DNA from: Alphaproteobacteria bacterium
GTDB taxonomy: Bacteria > Pseudomonadota > Alphaproteobacteria > Micropepsales > Micropepsaceae
Assembly (NCBI GenBank): GCA_025924715.1
Contig: JAICHV010000011.1
Coordinates: 23,621-87,620 of the forward strand
DNA length: 64,000 bases
Direction: 5' to 3'
Shown here piece after piece: positions 8,612 through 16,582 of the stretch. Position numbers and translations under genes: made by a program. The notes under the pieces are model-generated. The model ran no database searches and was not told the DNA's origin. It worked only from the letters and a program-made list of their open reading frames with translations. Position 1 is the stretch's first letter. Each line of letters starts with the position of its first letter.

Positions 8612-9832
8612 ATGGATAGGATTGCTGCCTCGCGCCGTTCGCTGCTCAAAGGATTGAGCGCTACCGCCGGGTTATGTCTATGGGATGCGCCCCTGCACGC
8701 GGCTTTCGCAGCGATGCCGGGCGACCGGCGGTTGGTGGTGGTGATTTTGCGCGGCGCCGTCGATGGCCTGGCCGCCGTCCCCCCGCATGGCGACAAGGAT
8801 TATGCCGCGACGCGCGGCGTGCTGGCCCTGAGCACGGACGGCACGGCGCCCCTGCACGACTTGGACGGCATGTTCGGCCTGCATCCGGCCCTGGCGAATA
8901 TGAAATCCCTGTACGACGCCAAGGAATTGATCGCATTCCAGAACATCTGTTCGCCCTATCGCAATCGTTCGCATTTCGAGGGCCAGAATGTGCTGGAGAC
9001 GGGCGGCGCCCGGCCCCATGTGATCAGCGATGGATGGCTTAACCGCGCCTTGGCACCGATGGGTCTTGCGGATGGCGCTCATGCCCTGGCCGTGGCGCAA
9101 ACGCCGCCTTTGCTGCTCACCGGACCCGCGCGCGCCACCAGTTGGATGCCGGCCTCACTGCCGACGCCCGACGCGGCGTTTTTGGCGCAGGTCAAATTGT
9201 TATATGCGGGCGATCCCTCGCTCTCCCACGCGCTGGACGACGCGCTGTCGCTACAAAGTGCTGCCATGGTGGCCTCGGACGATCCTTCCGACAAGAAAAT
9301 GGGACCCGGCAATGCCGCCAATCTGACGCCTTTGTTTGCCGGTGCCGGACGGCTGTTGGCATCGGCGGGCGGGCCACGGGTGGCCGTGCTCGATATCAGC
9401 GGCTGGGATACGCATATCAATGAAGGCGCGGCCGCGGGGGCGCTGGCGCGGCGATTGGCGGCCCTCGATGGCGGGCTGGACGCGATGAAAGCCGCGTTGG
9501 GTCCGGTGTGGGGCAAGACCGCGATCGTCATGGCGACGGAGTTCGGCCGCACGGTGCGGCCCAATGGCAATGGCGGCACCGATCACGGCACCGGCGGCGC
9601 AAGTTTCCTCCTAGGCGGCGCTGTGGCGGGCGGCCATGTCCGCGCCGAATGGACCGGCCTTTCAACTGCGGCGCTGCAGGACGGGCGCGATCAGCCGCCG
9701 CGAACGGATCTGCGCAGCCTGTTCAAAGGCATCTTGGCCGAACATATGGGCGTGCCGGCATCTGCCTTGAACGGCGCAGTCTTTCCCGACAGCGCCAACG
9801 CGCCGGCAATGACGGGGCTTATCCGGGCTTAA
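8612..9832 (+). CDS. DUF1501 family protein with twin-arginine signal
   Basis: The ATG at 8612 lies five bases after an AGGTGA ribosome site; a GTG at 8603 overlapping the DUF1800 stop is a possible alternative. The N terminus holds a Tat-type signal, SRRSLLKGLSATAG followed by a hydrophobic stretch, and likely cleavage after AFA, so the 406-residue product is probably exported folded. The family core is seen in LRGAVDGL, SHFEGQNVLE, and the metal-site-like EFGRTVRPNGNGGTDHGTGGASF. DUF1501 proteins are distantly related to sulfatase/alkaline phosphatase folds. Function is unknown; the fixed pairing with DUF1800 suggests a joint role. Confidence 0.9.
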   Translation: MDRIAASRRSLLKGLSATAGLCLWDAPLHAAFAAMPGDRRLVVVILRGAVDGLAAVPPHGDKDYAATRGVLALSTDGTAPLHDLDGMFGLHPALANMKSLYDAKELIAFQNICSPYRNRSHFEGQNVLETGGARPHVISDGWLNRALAPMGLADGAHALAVAQTPPLLLTGPARATSWMPASLPTPDAAFLAQVKLLYAGDPSLSHALDDALSLQSAAMVASDDPSDKKMGPGNAANLTPLFAGAGRLLASAGGPRVAVLDISGWDTHINEGAAAGALARRLAALDGGLDAMKAALGPVWGKTAIVMATEFGRTVRPNGNGGTDHGTGGASFLLGGAVAGGHVRAEWTGLSTAALQDGRDQPPRTDLRSLFKGILAEHMGVPASALNGAVFPDSANAPAMTGLIRA

Positions 9833-9864
9833 GACCGCGGGGGTATTTCCTGCTTCGTGGGTAA

Positions 9865-9941
<77 letters not shown>

Positions 9942-9980
9942 TTGCGCCTATTCTAGGACAAAATCGGCGGGAAATTGATA

Positions 9981-10077
9981 CCACCCTCCCCTTGAGAGGT
10001 CCGAAGGACGGGCGCGCGGCCAAGCGCGCCCAGTGGGGTCGCAAAATCGTGCGTAGCGCGATTTTCGGGGAGGGTGG
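9981..10077. repeat. 97-bp palindromic intergenic element
   Basis: The ends are perfect 11-bp inverted repeats, CCACCCTCCCC at 9981-9991 and GGGGAGGGTGG at 10067-10077. Inside are three further hairpins: GTCC-GAA-GGAC, GGCGCGC/GCGCGCC around 10010-10030, and AAAATCG/CGATTTT around 10043-10065. The result is a multi-arm structure. It lies between tRNA-Arg and the complex I subunit and encodes no protein. It looks like a REP/MITE-type element; a transcription-associated structured RNA is the alternative. Confidence 0.7.
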
Positions 10078-10095
10078 AAGGTGGAGCGCCCCCCT

Positions 10096-10401
10096 TTAAT
10101 GCGACCAGGGTTGCTTGCGGTCGAAGCGGAAATTGTCGGAATAGGATTTTGGTCTGGGCTTGGGGGCGTGGGGCTCGAACACCTGATAGGCGATGTCATG
10201 CGCCTTCGCATAGGCCACCGCTTCCTCGCAACTGTCGAATTCCAGCACCACTTGCTGGCGCATGTCGTCGGAACTGGTCCAGCCCATCAGCGGGTCGATA
10301 TGGCGGGGGCGTTCGGGTTCATATTCCAGCAGCCATTGCTTGGTGCGGGCCCTGCCCGATTGCATGGCGTTCTTGGCCGGTTTGAAAATACGCGCGCGCA
10401 T
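10096..10401 (-). CDS. ETC complex I accessory subunit (NDUFS4-like)
   Basis: This 101-residue protein matches the alphaproteobacterial ETC complex I conserved-region family, the bacterial homologue of mitochondrial NDUFS4. It starts MRARIFKPAKNAMQSGRA, carries the GWTSSDDMRQQVVLEF core, and ends in DNFRFDRKQPW, all strongly conserved in the family. It probably sits at the peripheral arm of NADH:ubiquinone oxidoreductase near the FMN and FeS modules. The open frame continues upstream to 10521, but that portion is tRNA-Pro sequence read as protein, so the ATG at 10401 is chosen. The nuo operon itself is not in the window. Confidence 0.92.
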   Translation of the reverse strand: MRARIFKPAKNAMQSGRARTKQWLLEYEPERPRHIDPLMGWTSSDDMRQQVVLEFDSCEEAVAYAKAHDIAYQVFEPHAPKPRPKSYSDNFRFDRKQPWSH

Positions 10402-10423
10402 CAACTTGTCCTTTTTGCCCGGC

Positions 10424-10500
10424 TGGTCGGAGCGGTGTGATTCGAACACACGACCCTCTGCTCCCAAAGCAGATGCGCTACCAGGCTGCGCTACGCTCCG
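10424..10500 (-). tRNA. tRNA-Pro (anticodon TGG)
   Basis: The 77-nt minus-strand cloverleaf has acceptor CGGAGCG pairing with CGCTCCG, the D arm TAGCGCAGCCTGGTAGCGC, anticodon loop TTTGGGA giving TGG, a GTTCGAATC T loop and an encoded CCA. It ends 23 bases upstream of the complex I subunit start. Confidence 0.95.
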
Positions 10501-10685
10501 ATTTGCTCGGCCATCGGCCAAGAAAAGCCAGGTCGTCCTTGCCGTTACGGGGGGCTAAATGGCCGGTTTGACCAGGACCCGTCAAGCCACAAGAGGGTCG
10601 CAGACAGGCCTTGCCCGAAAGGCGGGCAAAATCACGGCTGGAGCGTTAGTGTTTTCCGGAACCAGATCGAGGAACCGAGGGTGCC

Positions 10686-11453
10686 ATGGCAAGGGTTTTG
10701 ATCACCGGTTCGTCCGATGGCCTGGGCCTGCTCGCCGGCCGGCAGCTGGCCGCGCAAGGTCACAAGGTTGTCCTTCATGCCCGCAGCGAGGCGCGGGCGC
10801 AGGCGGCGCGGGGCAAGCTTGCCGATTGCGAAGCGGTCGTCATCGGCGACGTCGCCACCTTGGCGGCGATGCGCTCGGTTGCCGATCAGGCCAATGCGCT
10901 GGGGCGCTTCGACGCCGTGATCCACAATGTGGCGATCGGTTACACCGAAAGCGGGCGGCATGAGACGGAAGACGGCATGACGCAGATTTTCGCCGTCAAC
11001 GTCGCCGCGCCTTACGTCTTGACCGCCTGTATCGATCGCCCGGCGCGGCTGATCTATCTGAGCTCGGGCATGCACCGGCAAGGAAATCCCGATCTCGACG
11101 ACGCCCAGTGGAAAAAGCGCCGCTGGAACGCATCGCAAGCTTACGCCGACACCAAATTGCACGACACCATCCTGGCGATGGCGCTGGCCCGCCGCTGGCC
11201 TGAGGTACTGGTCAATGCGGTCGATCCCGGCTGGGTGCCGACAAAGATGGGCGGGCGCGGCGCCCCGGACGATCTGGACCAGGGCGCCGAGACCCAGGCC
11301 TGGCTGGCGGTGAGCGAGGAGCCCGCGGCGCGGGTAAGCGGGGGTTATTTCCACCACCGGCGGCGCGCCAAGATGGCGCCGGCGGCTGAGGACGAAGCGG
11401 TGCAGGACCGGCTGCTGGCTTATCTGGCGCAGCTTTGCGGCATCGCCATCTGA
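10686..11453 (+). CDS. SDR family NAD(P)-dependent oxidoreductase
   Basis: This 255-residue short-chain dehydrogenase has an N-terminal cofactor loop TGSSDGLG at residues 7-14. The conserved NNAG position is occupied by HNVAIG, an unusual variant. The catalytic pair Y153 and K157 is present as YADTK, with the preceding serine in LSSGMH. The C-terminal DPGWVPTKMGG resembles retinol-dehydrogenase/WWOX-like SDRs. It probably oxidises or reduces a small alcohol or carbonyl substrate; the substrate is unknown. The upstream GAGG just before the ATG serves as ribosome site. It is monocistronic and converges on the glutaminyl cyclotransferase gene. Confidence 0.88.
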   Translation: MARVLITGSSDGLGLLAGRQLAAQGHKVVLHARSEARAQAARGKLADCEAVVIGDVATLAAMRSVADQANALGRFDAVIHNVAIGYTESGRHETEDGMTQIFAVNVAAPYVLTACIDRPARLIYLSSGMHRQGNPDLDDAQWKKRRWNASQAYADTKLHDTILAMALARRWPEVLVNAVDPGWVPTKMGGRGAPDDLDQGAETQAWLAVSEEPAARVSGGYFHHRRRAKMAPAAEDEAVQDRLLAYLAQLCGIAI

Positions 11454-11461
11454 GCAAAGTT

Positions 11462-12268
11462 TCAGGGAGGGGAAAAACGCCCGGCGAACATCACCGGCCA
11501 TTGCTTGCCGGTGAGATAGAATTGCTTATGCGCCCCATCCCAGGCGATGCCGTTGAGGACGAAATTGGCATCGGCGCCGATGGCGGCACGGTCCGCCGGC
11601 GTCAGGCGGCCCCATAAATCCGTCAGCTGGGCCCGCGCCTCGACACAGCCGCTGACCGGATCGATCCGCACCACATCGGGGGTCTCGAAAATATTGGCGT
11701 AGATTTTGCCATCCACCCATTCCAGCTCATTGATCATCGGCAGTGGATCGGCGCCCTGGCGCACCGCCACGGTATGGAGGGTGGCGAAATTCTTGGGATC
11801 GGCGAAGGTCAAACGGTTGCTGCCGTCGCTATAGACCAAAGTATTGGCCCCCGGAATATGCGTCAGGCCCCAGCCTTCGTCGTCATTGCGCATGCTGCGC
11901 AGCAACTCGCCCTTCAGGTCGTAAACGAAGACCACATGATCCTTCCAGCTCAACTGGTAGATCTGGTCGTTCACGATGGTGAGGCCCTCGCCGAAGAATT
12001 TCTCTCCGAAATCGGCGACGGTGGTGACCTTTCCACCCGGGGCAATGCGCATCAGGCGCGAGCCGCCGAACATCGAGCCGGTGCTCTCGTAAATATCCGC
12101 CCCATGCACCTCGAAGCCTTCGGTGAAACCCAGCCGGCTCAGCCTGATGGTGCGGCCGACGGTGAATTTCATGGCTTTGGGCGCCGGGCAGTCGGCCGCC
12201 TGGACGGGCGCAGCGGCCAGGGCAAGGGCCAAGGCCAGCAAAGATGCGAAAAAGTGAGAGCGGAACAT
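11462..12268 (-). CDS. glutaminyl-peptide cyclotransferase (plant/bacterial type), exported
   Basis: This 268-residue protein has a cleavable signal peptide (residues 1-24, ending VQA-AD). The mature part is the five-bladed beta-propeller QC family. Hallmarks are GFTEGFEVHGADIYESTG, DDEGWGLTHIPG, the INELEW motif and the C-terminal LNGIAWD with FYLTGKQWP. It converts N-terminal glutamine of periplasmic proteins or peptides to pyroglutamate. The family usually begins with a QGL motif where this protein has TEG, a minor deviation. No linked operon partner is present. Confidence 0.9.
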   Translation of the reverse strand: MFRSHFFASLLALALALAAAPVQAADCPAPKAMKFTVGRTIRLSRLGFTEGFEVHGADIYESTGSMFGGSRLMRIAPGGKVTTVADFGEKFFGEGLTIVNDQIYQLSWKDHVVFVYDLKGELLRSMRNDDEGWGLTHIPGANTLVYSDGSNRLTFADPKNFATLHTVAVRQGADPLPMINELEWVDGKIYANIFETPDVVRIDPVSGCVEARAQLTDLWGRLTPADRAAIGADANFVLNGIAWDGAHKQFYLTGKQWPVMFAGRFSPP

Positions 12269-12315
12269 GCGCGACTATCCCATGGCGCGATGCAAAATCA
12301 ATGCGCCAAACAGGC

Positions 12316-12858
12316 CTAGTCGTCCAACAAGGTGATCTCTGCCGCCAATTCGCCCTTGGGGCCGTCGCCGGTGCGGATCATGACCCGCTGGCCCTCGCGC
12401 AATTCGGCAATGCCGCCGCGGCGCAGGGTTTCCATATGCACGAAGATGTCGGGCGAGCCGGGGCCGCGCGAAACAAAGCCATAGCCCTTGGCGCGGTTGA
12501 ACCACTTTACGGTGCCCTCGAAACTGGGACCGCGCGGTTCGGCGGTGTAGCGGGCCATGCGGCCCTCCTGGGCCGGCATCATCTGGGCGGTGGAATTGTC
12601 GACTGAGATCAGCCGGCTGGCTTGGAGGCCGCGCGGCCCCTGCACCACCTCGCAAACAACCTGGGCGCCCTCCTGCACCAGCTTGACGCCCGATTGGCGC
12701 ACGCAGTTCTGATGCAGCAGGACATCCTCGCCTTGCGCCAGGGTGATGAAGCCATAGCCCTTGGTGAAATCGAACCATTTGATTTGGCCGGCGCGCGTCT
12801 CGGCCCGCTGTTCGGGCCCTCCATGCTGCCTGGGTGACGGATCCGCGTCACGCTCCAT
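12316..12858 (-). CDS. double cold-shock-domain protein
   Basis: The chosen ATG at 12858 follows an AAGGATAG ribosome site and gives 180 residues. Two cold-shock domains are visible. The first is [12 protein letters not shown] near residues 26-37 with partner LLHQN; the second is [12 protein letters not shown] near residues 117-128 with IFVHM. These correspond to RNP1 and RNP2 nucleic-acid-binding motifs. The linker contains a Met/Gln-rich stretch. Two-domain CSPs of this size are characteristic of alphaproteobacteria and act as RNA chaperones or transcription antiterminators. The open frame extends to 12990 upstream but lacks similarity there. It is transcribed divergently from coxG. Confidence 0.92.
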   Translation of the reverse strand: MERDADPSPRQHGGPEQRAETRAGQIKWFDFTKGYGFITLAQGEDVLLHQNCVRQSGVKLVQEGAQVVCEVVQGPRGLQASRLISVDNSTAQMMPAQEGRMARYTAEPRGPSFEGTVKWFNRAKGYGFVSRGPGSPDIFVHMETLRRGGIAELREGQRVMIRTGDGPKGELAAEITLLDD

Positions 12859-13049
12859 GACAAAACTATCCTTCCGAGCGGGCTTGGCCCGGGCCGCTAC
12901 AGCCTGTTGCAAGGCCCGAAGCTGACATAAAGCTCGGCCGGTGTCCTGCGCGAATCCTGTAAAGAACCTGCGAAATTCTTGTAAAGACAACGGAACCGCG
13001 CGGAGATCATGGTCTGGTCAAAAATTTCACAGCGCTCTAGGAACGATCC

Positions 13050-13619
13050 ATGGAATTCACCGGCCGATATTTTATCGCCGCGCCACCCCAGGCAGTCTGG
13101 GATGGTTTGTTCGATCCTTCGATCTTGAAAGCCTGTATTCCAGGCTGCGAGGCACTGGAGCAAACCGGCGCCAGCGATTTCGCCGCGCGGGTGGGCGTCA
13201 AGATCGGGCCGATGAAAGCCAGCTTCCAAGGCAAGGTGACACTGCGCGAGCAGGAGCCGCCGCGGCGCTGCGTCTTGGCCGGCGAAGGCCAGGGGGGCGC
13301 CGCCGGTTTTGCCCAGGGGGAAGCCACGGTATTGCTGGCGCCGGCCGAAGGGGGCACCGAGCTTCGCTACAGCGCCCGCGCCCAAGTCGGCGGCAAGCTT
13401 GCCCAGATCGGCCAACGGCTGATCGACGCCGCCGCGCGTCAGCTTGCCGACCAGTTCTTTGCCCGTTTTTCGCAGGCCGTGGCGCCGCCCAGTCTGCCGC
13501 CGAGCGCAGCGGCGCCCGGTGTCTCCAGCCGTCCCGATACCGCCAGCCCGCTAATCTGGATGACAGGCTTGGCCGCGGTGGTGATAATCCTGGGTTTGAT
13601 GCTCATGGTGGTCCGATGA
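13050..13619 (+). CDS. coxG: CoxG-like SRPBCC protein with C-terminal membrane anchor
   Basis: This is a 189-residue protein. Residues 1-145 form an SRPBCC fold typical of carbon monoxide dehydrogenase subunit G, opening with [23 protein letters not shown] and containing [10 protein letters not shown] Pro/Ser/Ala linker leads to a single hydrophobic segment (about residues 165-187) at the C terminus. CoxG is known in CO oxidisers to help recruit the molybdenum hydroxylase to the membrane. Its presence with coxS and coxM supports a Mo-hydroxylase assembly locus, but no catalytic large subunit is found nearby. Its stop overlaps the coxS start. Confidence 0.88.
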   Translation: MEFTGRYFIAAPPQAVWDGLFDPSILKACIPGCEALEQTGASDFAARVGVKIGPMKASFQGKVTLREQEPPRRCVLAGEGQGGAAGFAQGEATVLLAPAEGGTELRYSARAQVGGKLAQIGQRLIDAAARQLADQFFARFSQAVAPPSLPPSAAAPGVSSRPDTASPLIWMTGLAAVVIILGLMLMVVR

Positions 13620-14083
13620 GGACGATTGCACTCACGGTGAACGGCAAGCCGGTAGCGGCTGAGGCCGAGGACCGCACGCTTCTGGTCTATTTCCTGCGCG
13701 AGCAGCTTGGCCTGACCGGCACCCATATCGGCTGCGACACCAGCCAATGCGGCGCTTGTGTGGTGCATGTCGATGGGGTGCCGGTCAAAAGCTGCACGCT
13801 CTTCGCCGCACAGGTGGAAGGATCGCAGGTCACCACCATCGAAGGCCTGGCCAAGAATGGCGTGCTGCATCCGGTACAGCGCGCCTTCCATGAGCATCAC
13901 GGATTGCAATGCGGCTTCTGCACCCCGGGAATGATCATGACCGCGGTGGACATGATCAAGCGCCGGCCCGGCCTCACGCGCGATGCCATCCGCCAGGAGC
14001 TGGAAGGCAATATTTGCCGTTGCACCGGCTATCACACCATCGTCAGCGCCATCGAGGCGGCGGCCAAGGAGCCGCAGCCATGA
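13616..14083 (+). CDS. coxS: molybdenum hydroxylase small [2Fe-2S] subunit
   Basis: The ATG at 13616 overlaps the coxG stop (ATGA) and gives 155 residues. Two [2Fe-2S] clusters are specified. The plant-ferredoxin-type set is C40, C45, C48 and C60. The second, on a four-helix domain, is C99, C102, C134 and C136 in CGFCTPG and NICRCTGY. Such subunits pass electrons from the Mo-pterin active site to FAD in xanthine-dehydrogenase/CO-dehydrogenase family enzymes. The Mo-containing partner is not encoded in this window. Confidence 0.94.
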   Translation: MRTIALTVNGKPVAAEAEDRTLLVYFLREQLGLTGTHIGCDTSQCGACVVHVDGVPVKSCTLFAAQVEGSQVTTIEGLAKNGVLHPVQRAFHEHHGLQCGFCTPGMIMTAVDMIKRRPGLTRDAIRQELEGNICRCTGYHTIVSAIEAAAKEPQP

Positions 14084-14877
14084 TCCCCTATGCCTTCACC
14101 TATCATCGCGCCAAGAGCGTGGCCGAGGCCGAACGCTTGCTGGGCGGCGAGGCGCAATTGCTGGCGGGGGGACAAAGCCTGATCCCGGCGATGAAGACGC
14201 GGCTGGCGGCGCCGCCGGCGCTGGTCGACATTTCCGGCCTGCGGGAATTGGCTTTCATCCGTAGCGAAGGCGACGATTTGGTGATCGGCGCCAATGCCAC
14301 CCATTTCCAAGTCGCGAGTAACGCCGAAGTGAAGCGCCTGCTTCCCGCCCTCGCCTATCTGGCGGGGATGATCGGCGATCCGGCGGTGCGCTATCGCGGC
14401 ACGCTTGGCGGCAGCCTGGCCAACAATGATCCGGCCGCCGATTATCCCGCCGCCGCGCTGGCGCTGGCGGCCAGGATCAAAACCAACCGCCGGCAGATCG
14501 ATGCCGATGATTTCTTCACCGGGCTTTTCGCCACGGCGCTGGAGCCGGGCGAAATCATCCTGGAAGCGCGTTTCGCCCTGCCCCAGCGCGCCGGTTACGC
14601 GAAATTCCGCAACCCGGCCTCGCGCTATGCCCTGGCCGGGGTCTTCGTTGCGCAAGGCAAAAAAGGCGTTCGGGTGGTGGCGACCGGCGCCGGTGCCTGC
14701 GTGTTTCGTCTGTCGCAGATGGAACGGGCGCTGGAAAAGAATTTCGGTCCTGCCGCGCTGGCCAGTATCGGTGTCGATGACGGCGCGCTCAATTCCGACA
14801 TCCACGCCTCGGCCGAATATCGCGCCCATCTGGTTGGCGTGATGGCCAGGCGCGCGGTGGAAAGCGCATTGGCATGA
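14080..14877 (+). CDS. coxM: molybdenum hydroxylase medium FAD-binding subunit
   Basis: This 265-residue FAD subunit shows the two flavin-binding motifs AGGQSL at 29-34 and [16 protein letters not shown] beginning at 108. [14 protein letters not shown] and a C-terminal CO-dehydrogenase-flavoprotein domain follow. It accepts electrons from the FeS subunit and passes them to NAD or the respiratory chain. It overlaps coxS upstream and the xdhC-like gene downstream by four bases, showing a tightly coupled operon. Exact substrate of the enzyme cannot be read from the medium subunit. Confidence 0.92.
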   Translation: MIPYAFTYHRAKSVAEAERLLGGEAQLLAGGQSLIPAMKTRLAAPPALVDISGLRELAFIRSEGDDLVIGANATHFQVASNAEVKRLLPALAYLAGMIGDPAVRYRGTLGGSLANNDPAADYPAAALALAARIKTNRRQIDADDFFTGLFATALEPGEIILEARFALPQRAGYAKFRNPASRYALAGVFVAQGKKGVRVVATGAGACVFRLSQMERALEKNFGPAALASIGVDDGALNSDIHASAEYRAHLVGVMARRAVESALA

Positions 14878-15185
14878 CCAGCGAATTGCAACAGGCGGCG
14901 GATTGGCTTGGTGCCGGCCACAAAGTGGCGCTGGCGACGGTGCTGGCCACCTGGGGTTCGGCGCCGCGCCCGGCAGGAAGCCAGATCGCAGTGCGCGACG
15001 ATGGCGCCTTTGCCGGCTCGGTCTCGGGCGGCTGCGTCGAAGGCGCCATCATCGAAGCGGCACAGGCCGCGATGCAGGACGGCAAATCGCGCCGGCTGGA
15101 ATTCGGCGTCACCAACCAGACTGCCTGGGAGGTCGGATTGGCCTGTGGCGGGCGGATCGAAATCCTGGTCGAGCCGGTCACATGA
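14874..15185 (+). CDS. XdhC/CoxI N-terminal-domain protein
   Basis: This 103-residue protein corresponds only to the N-terminal XdhC_CoxI domain, with the signature GSAPRPAGSQIAV and GSVSGGCVEGAI. XdhC proteins bind molybdenum cofactor, promote its sulfuration and insert it into the hydroxylase large subunit. In most bacteria this domain is fused to a Rossmann domain; here that domain is the next, overlapping gene. The split pair matches the arrangement seen for small CoxI/CoxF-type factors. Confidence 0.88.
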   Translation: MTSELQQAADWLGAGHKVALATVLATWGSAPRPAGSQIAVRDDGAFAGSVSGGCVEGAIIEAAQAAMQDGKSRRLEFGVTNQTAWEVGLACGGRIEILVEPVT

Positions 15186-15847
15186 AACGCGAGACCCTGG
15201 CGGCCCTGATTGCCGGCTCGGGCCGTCCGCTGGTGCGCGCCGTGGCGGCGGATGGCGAGGAGCAGGTGATCGATCCCGCATCCGATGCTTCGCCCTTGGG
15301 CGCCGCGGCGGCCGAGGCGGCCCGCACCGACAAAAGCGGCGAAGTGGAAATCGCGGGCCGCAAATATTTTCTGGAAGTTCACAATCCGCCCCTCGACCTG
15401 GCGCTGGTGGGCGCCGTGCATATCGCCCAGCCCCTGGCCGCCATGGCCGTGCTGGCCGGCTGCCGGGTGCGGGTGATCGACCCGCGCATGGCTTTCGCCA
15501 GCGCCGAACGCTTCCCCGGCATCACCCTGGTCCATGAATTTCCCGATGAGGCGCTGGCGCGAACGCCGCTCGGCCCCCGCTCGGCCCTGGTGGTCCTGGC
15601 CCATGACCCCAAGATCGACGATCTGGGCCTGGCCGCGGGCCTGCGCTCGCCGGCCTTTTATGTCGGTGCCCTGGGCTCGAAAAAATCCCATGCCGCCCGG
15701 CTGGAGCGGCTGGCTGCAGCCGGCTTGACCCCGGCAGAGCTGGCCCGCATTCACGGCCCGGTGGGGCTGGCGATCGGCGCCCGCAGCCCGGCCGAAATTG
15801 CCATTTCCATTTTGGCCCAAATCACTCAGACTTTGCGCAACTCATGA
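15182..15847 (+). CDS. XdhC Rossmann-domain protein (C-terminal half of XdhC/CoxF)
   Basis: The ATG at 15182 overlaps the preceding stop and gives 221 residues. The core Rossmann strand LALVGAVHIAQPLAAMA is followed by VRVIDPR. The family-typical ends are FYVGALGSKKSHAARLERL and IHGPVGLAIGARSPAEIAISI. It should cooperate with the preceding CoxI-domain protein in molybdenum cofactor maturation. The open frame extends further upstream to 14903, but that part merely shadows the preceding gene. Its stop overlaps the response-regulator start. Confidence 0.88.
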   Translation: MKRETLAALIAGSGRPLVRAVAADGEEQVIDPASDASPLGAAAAEAARTDKSGEVEIAGRKYFLEVHNPPLDLALVGAVHIAQPLAAMAVLAGCRVRVIDPRMAFASAERFPGITLVHEFPDEALARTPLGPRSALVVLAHDPKIDDLGLAAGLRSPAFYVGALGSKKSHAARLERLAAAGLTPAELARIHGPVGLAIGARSPAEIAISILAQITQTLRNS

Positions 15848-16572
15848 CCAAGGACGACGTAAAGCCCCATATTCTTCTGGTGGAAGATGCCCGCGATATC
15901 CGCGAGCCGCTTGCCCGCTATCTGCGAGAGCATGGCTACCGGGCCACCACCGCCGCCGATGCCGCCGCGGGGCGCAAAGTGATGAAAGCTTCGGCCATCG
16001 ATCTGGTGGTGCTGGACATCATGATGCCGGGCGAGGACGGGCTGTCGCTATGCCGCTCGATCCGCGAGACCTCGCAGATTCCCGTGATCCTGCTGACCGC
16101 CCGGGGCGAGGAAGTCGACCGCATCATCGGGCTCGAGATGGGCGCGGATGATTATATCGCCAAGCCCTTCAGCCCGCGCGAGCTGATCGCCCGCGTCACC
16201 GCCGTGCTCCGCCGCACCCAGGCTTTGCCGCCGCGGCAGAAGCCGCCCGGCGCCGACCGCATTCGCTTCGGCGACTGGACGCTCGATACCGGCCAGCGCG
16301 AGTTGATCGGACCGGAAGGGATCGCCCTGCCCCTTTCCAGCGGCGAGTTCCGCCTCCTCACCGCGCTTCTGGAACGGCCCAAGATCGCCCTGACCCGCAA
16401 TCAATTGCTGGATTTGACCAAGGGGCGCGACGCCGATCTGTTCGACCGCTCGATCGATAACCATGTCAGCCGGCTGCGCAAGAAAATCGAGCCGGACCCC
16501 AAAAATCCGCGCTATATTAAGACCGTTTGGGGAGGCGGTTACATCTTCGCGATGGAACCCGAAGCGGCGTGA
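15844..16572 (+). CDS. OmpR-family response regulator
   Basis: This 242-residue regulator has a receiver domain (residues 8-122) with acidic pocket E14/D15, phosphoacceptor D58 in VVLDIMMPGEDG, T86 and K108 in DDYIAKPF. A winged-helix OmpR/PhoB DNA-binding domain follows at about 145-240, ending YIKTVWGGGYIF. It should be phosphorylated by the kinase encoded 10 bases downstream. The ATGA overlap with the xdhC gene places it inside the Mo-hydroxylase operon, so it may control that operon, but the target is an inference from position. Confidence 0.94.
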   Translation: MTKDDVKPHILLVEDARDIREPLARYLREHGYRATTAADAAAGRKVMKASAIDLVVLDIMMPGEDGLSLCRSIRETSQIPVILLTARGEEVDRIIGLEMGADDYIAKPFSPRELIARVTAVLRRTQALPPRQKPPGADRIRFGDWTLDTGQRELIGPEGIALPLSSGEFRLLTALLERPKIALTRNQLLDLTKGRDADLFDRSIDNHVSRLRKKIEPDPKNPRYIKTVWGGGYIFAMEPEAA

Positions 16573-16582
16573 GAAACAAGAC

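Noticed and set aside
10402..10521. N-terminal extension of the complex I subunit
   Set aside because: The open frame upstream of 10401 reads through tRNA-Pro and is not conserved in the family.
13050..15847. A complete CO dehydrogenase operon
   Set aside because: Only S, M, G and maturation genes are present; the catalytic L subunit was not found, so CO oxidation cannot be claimed.
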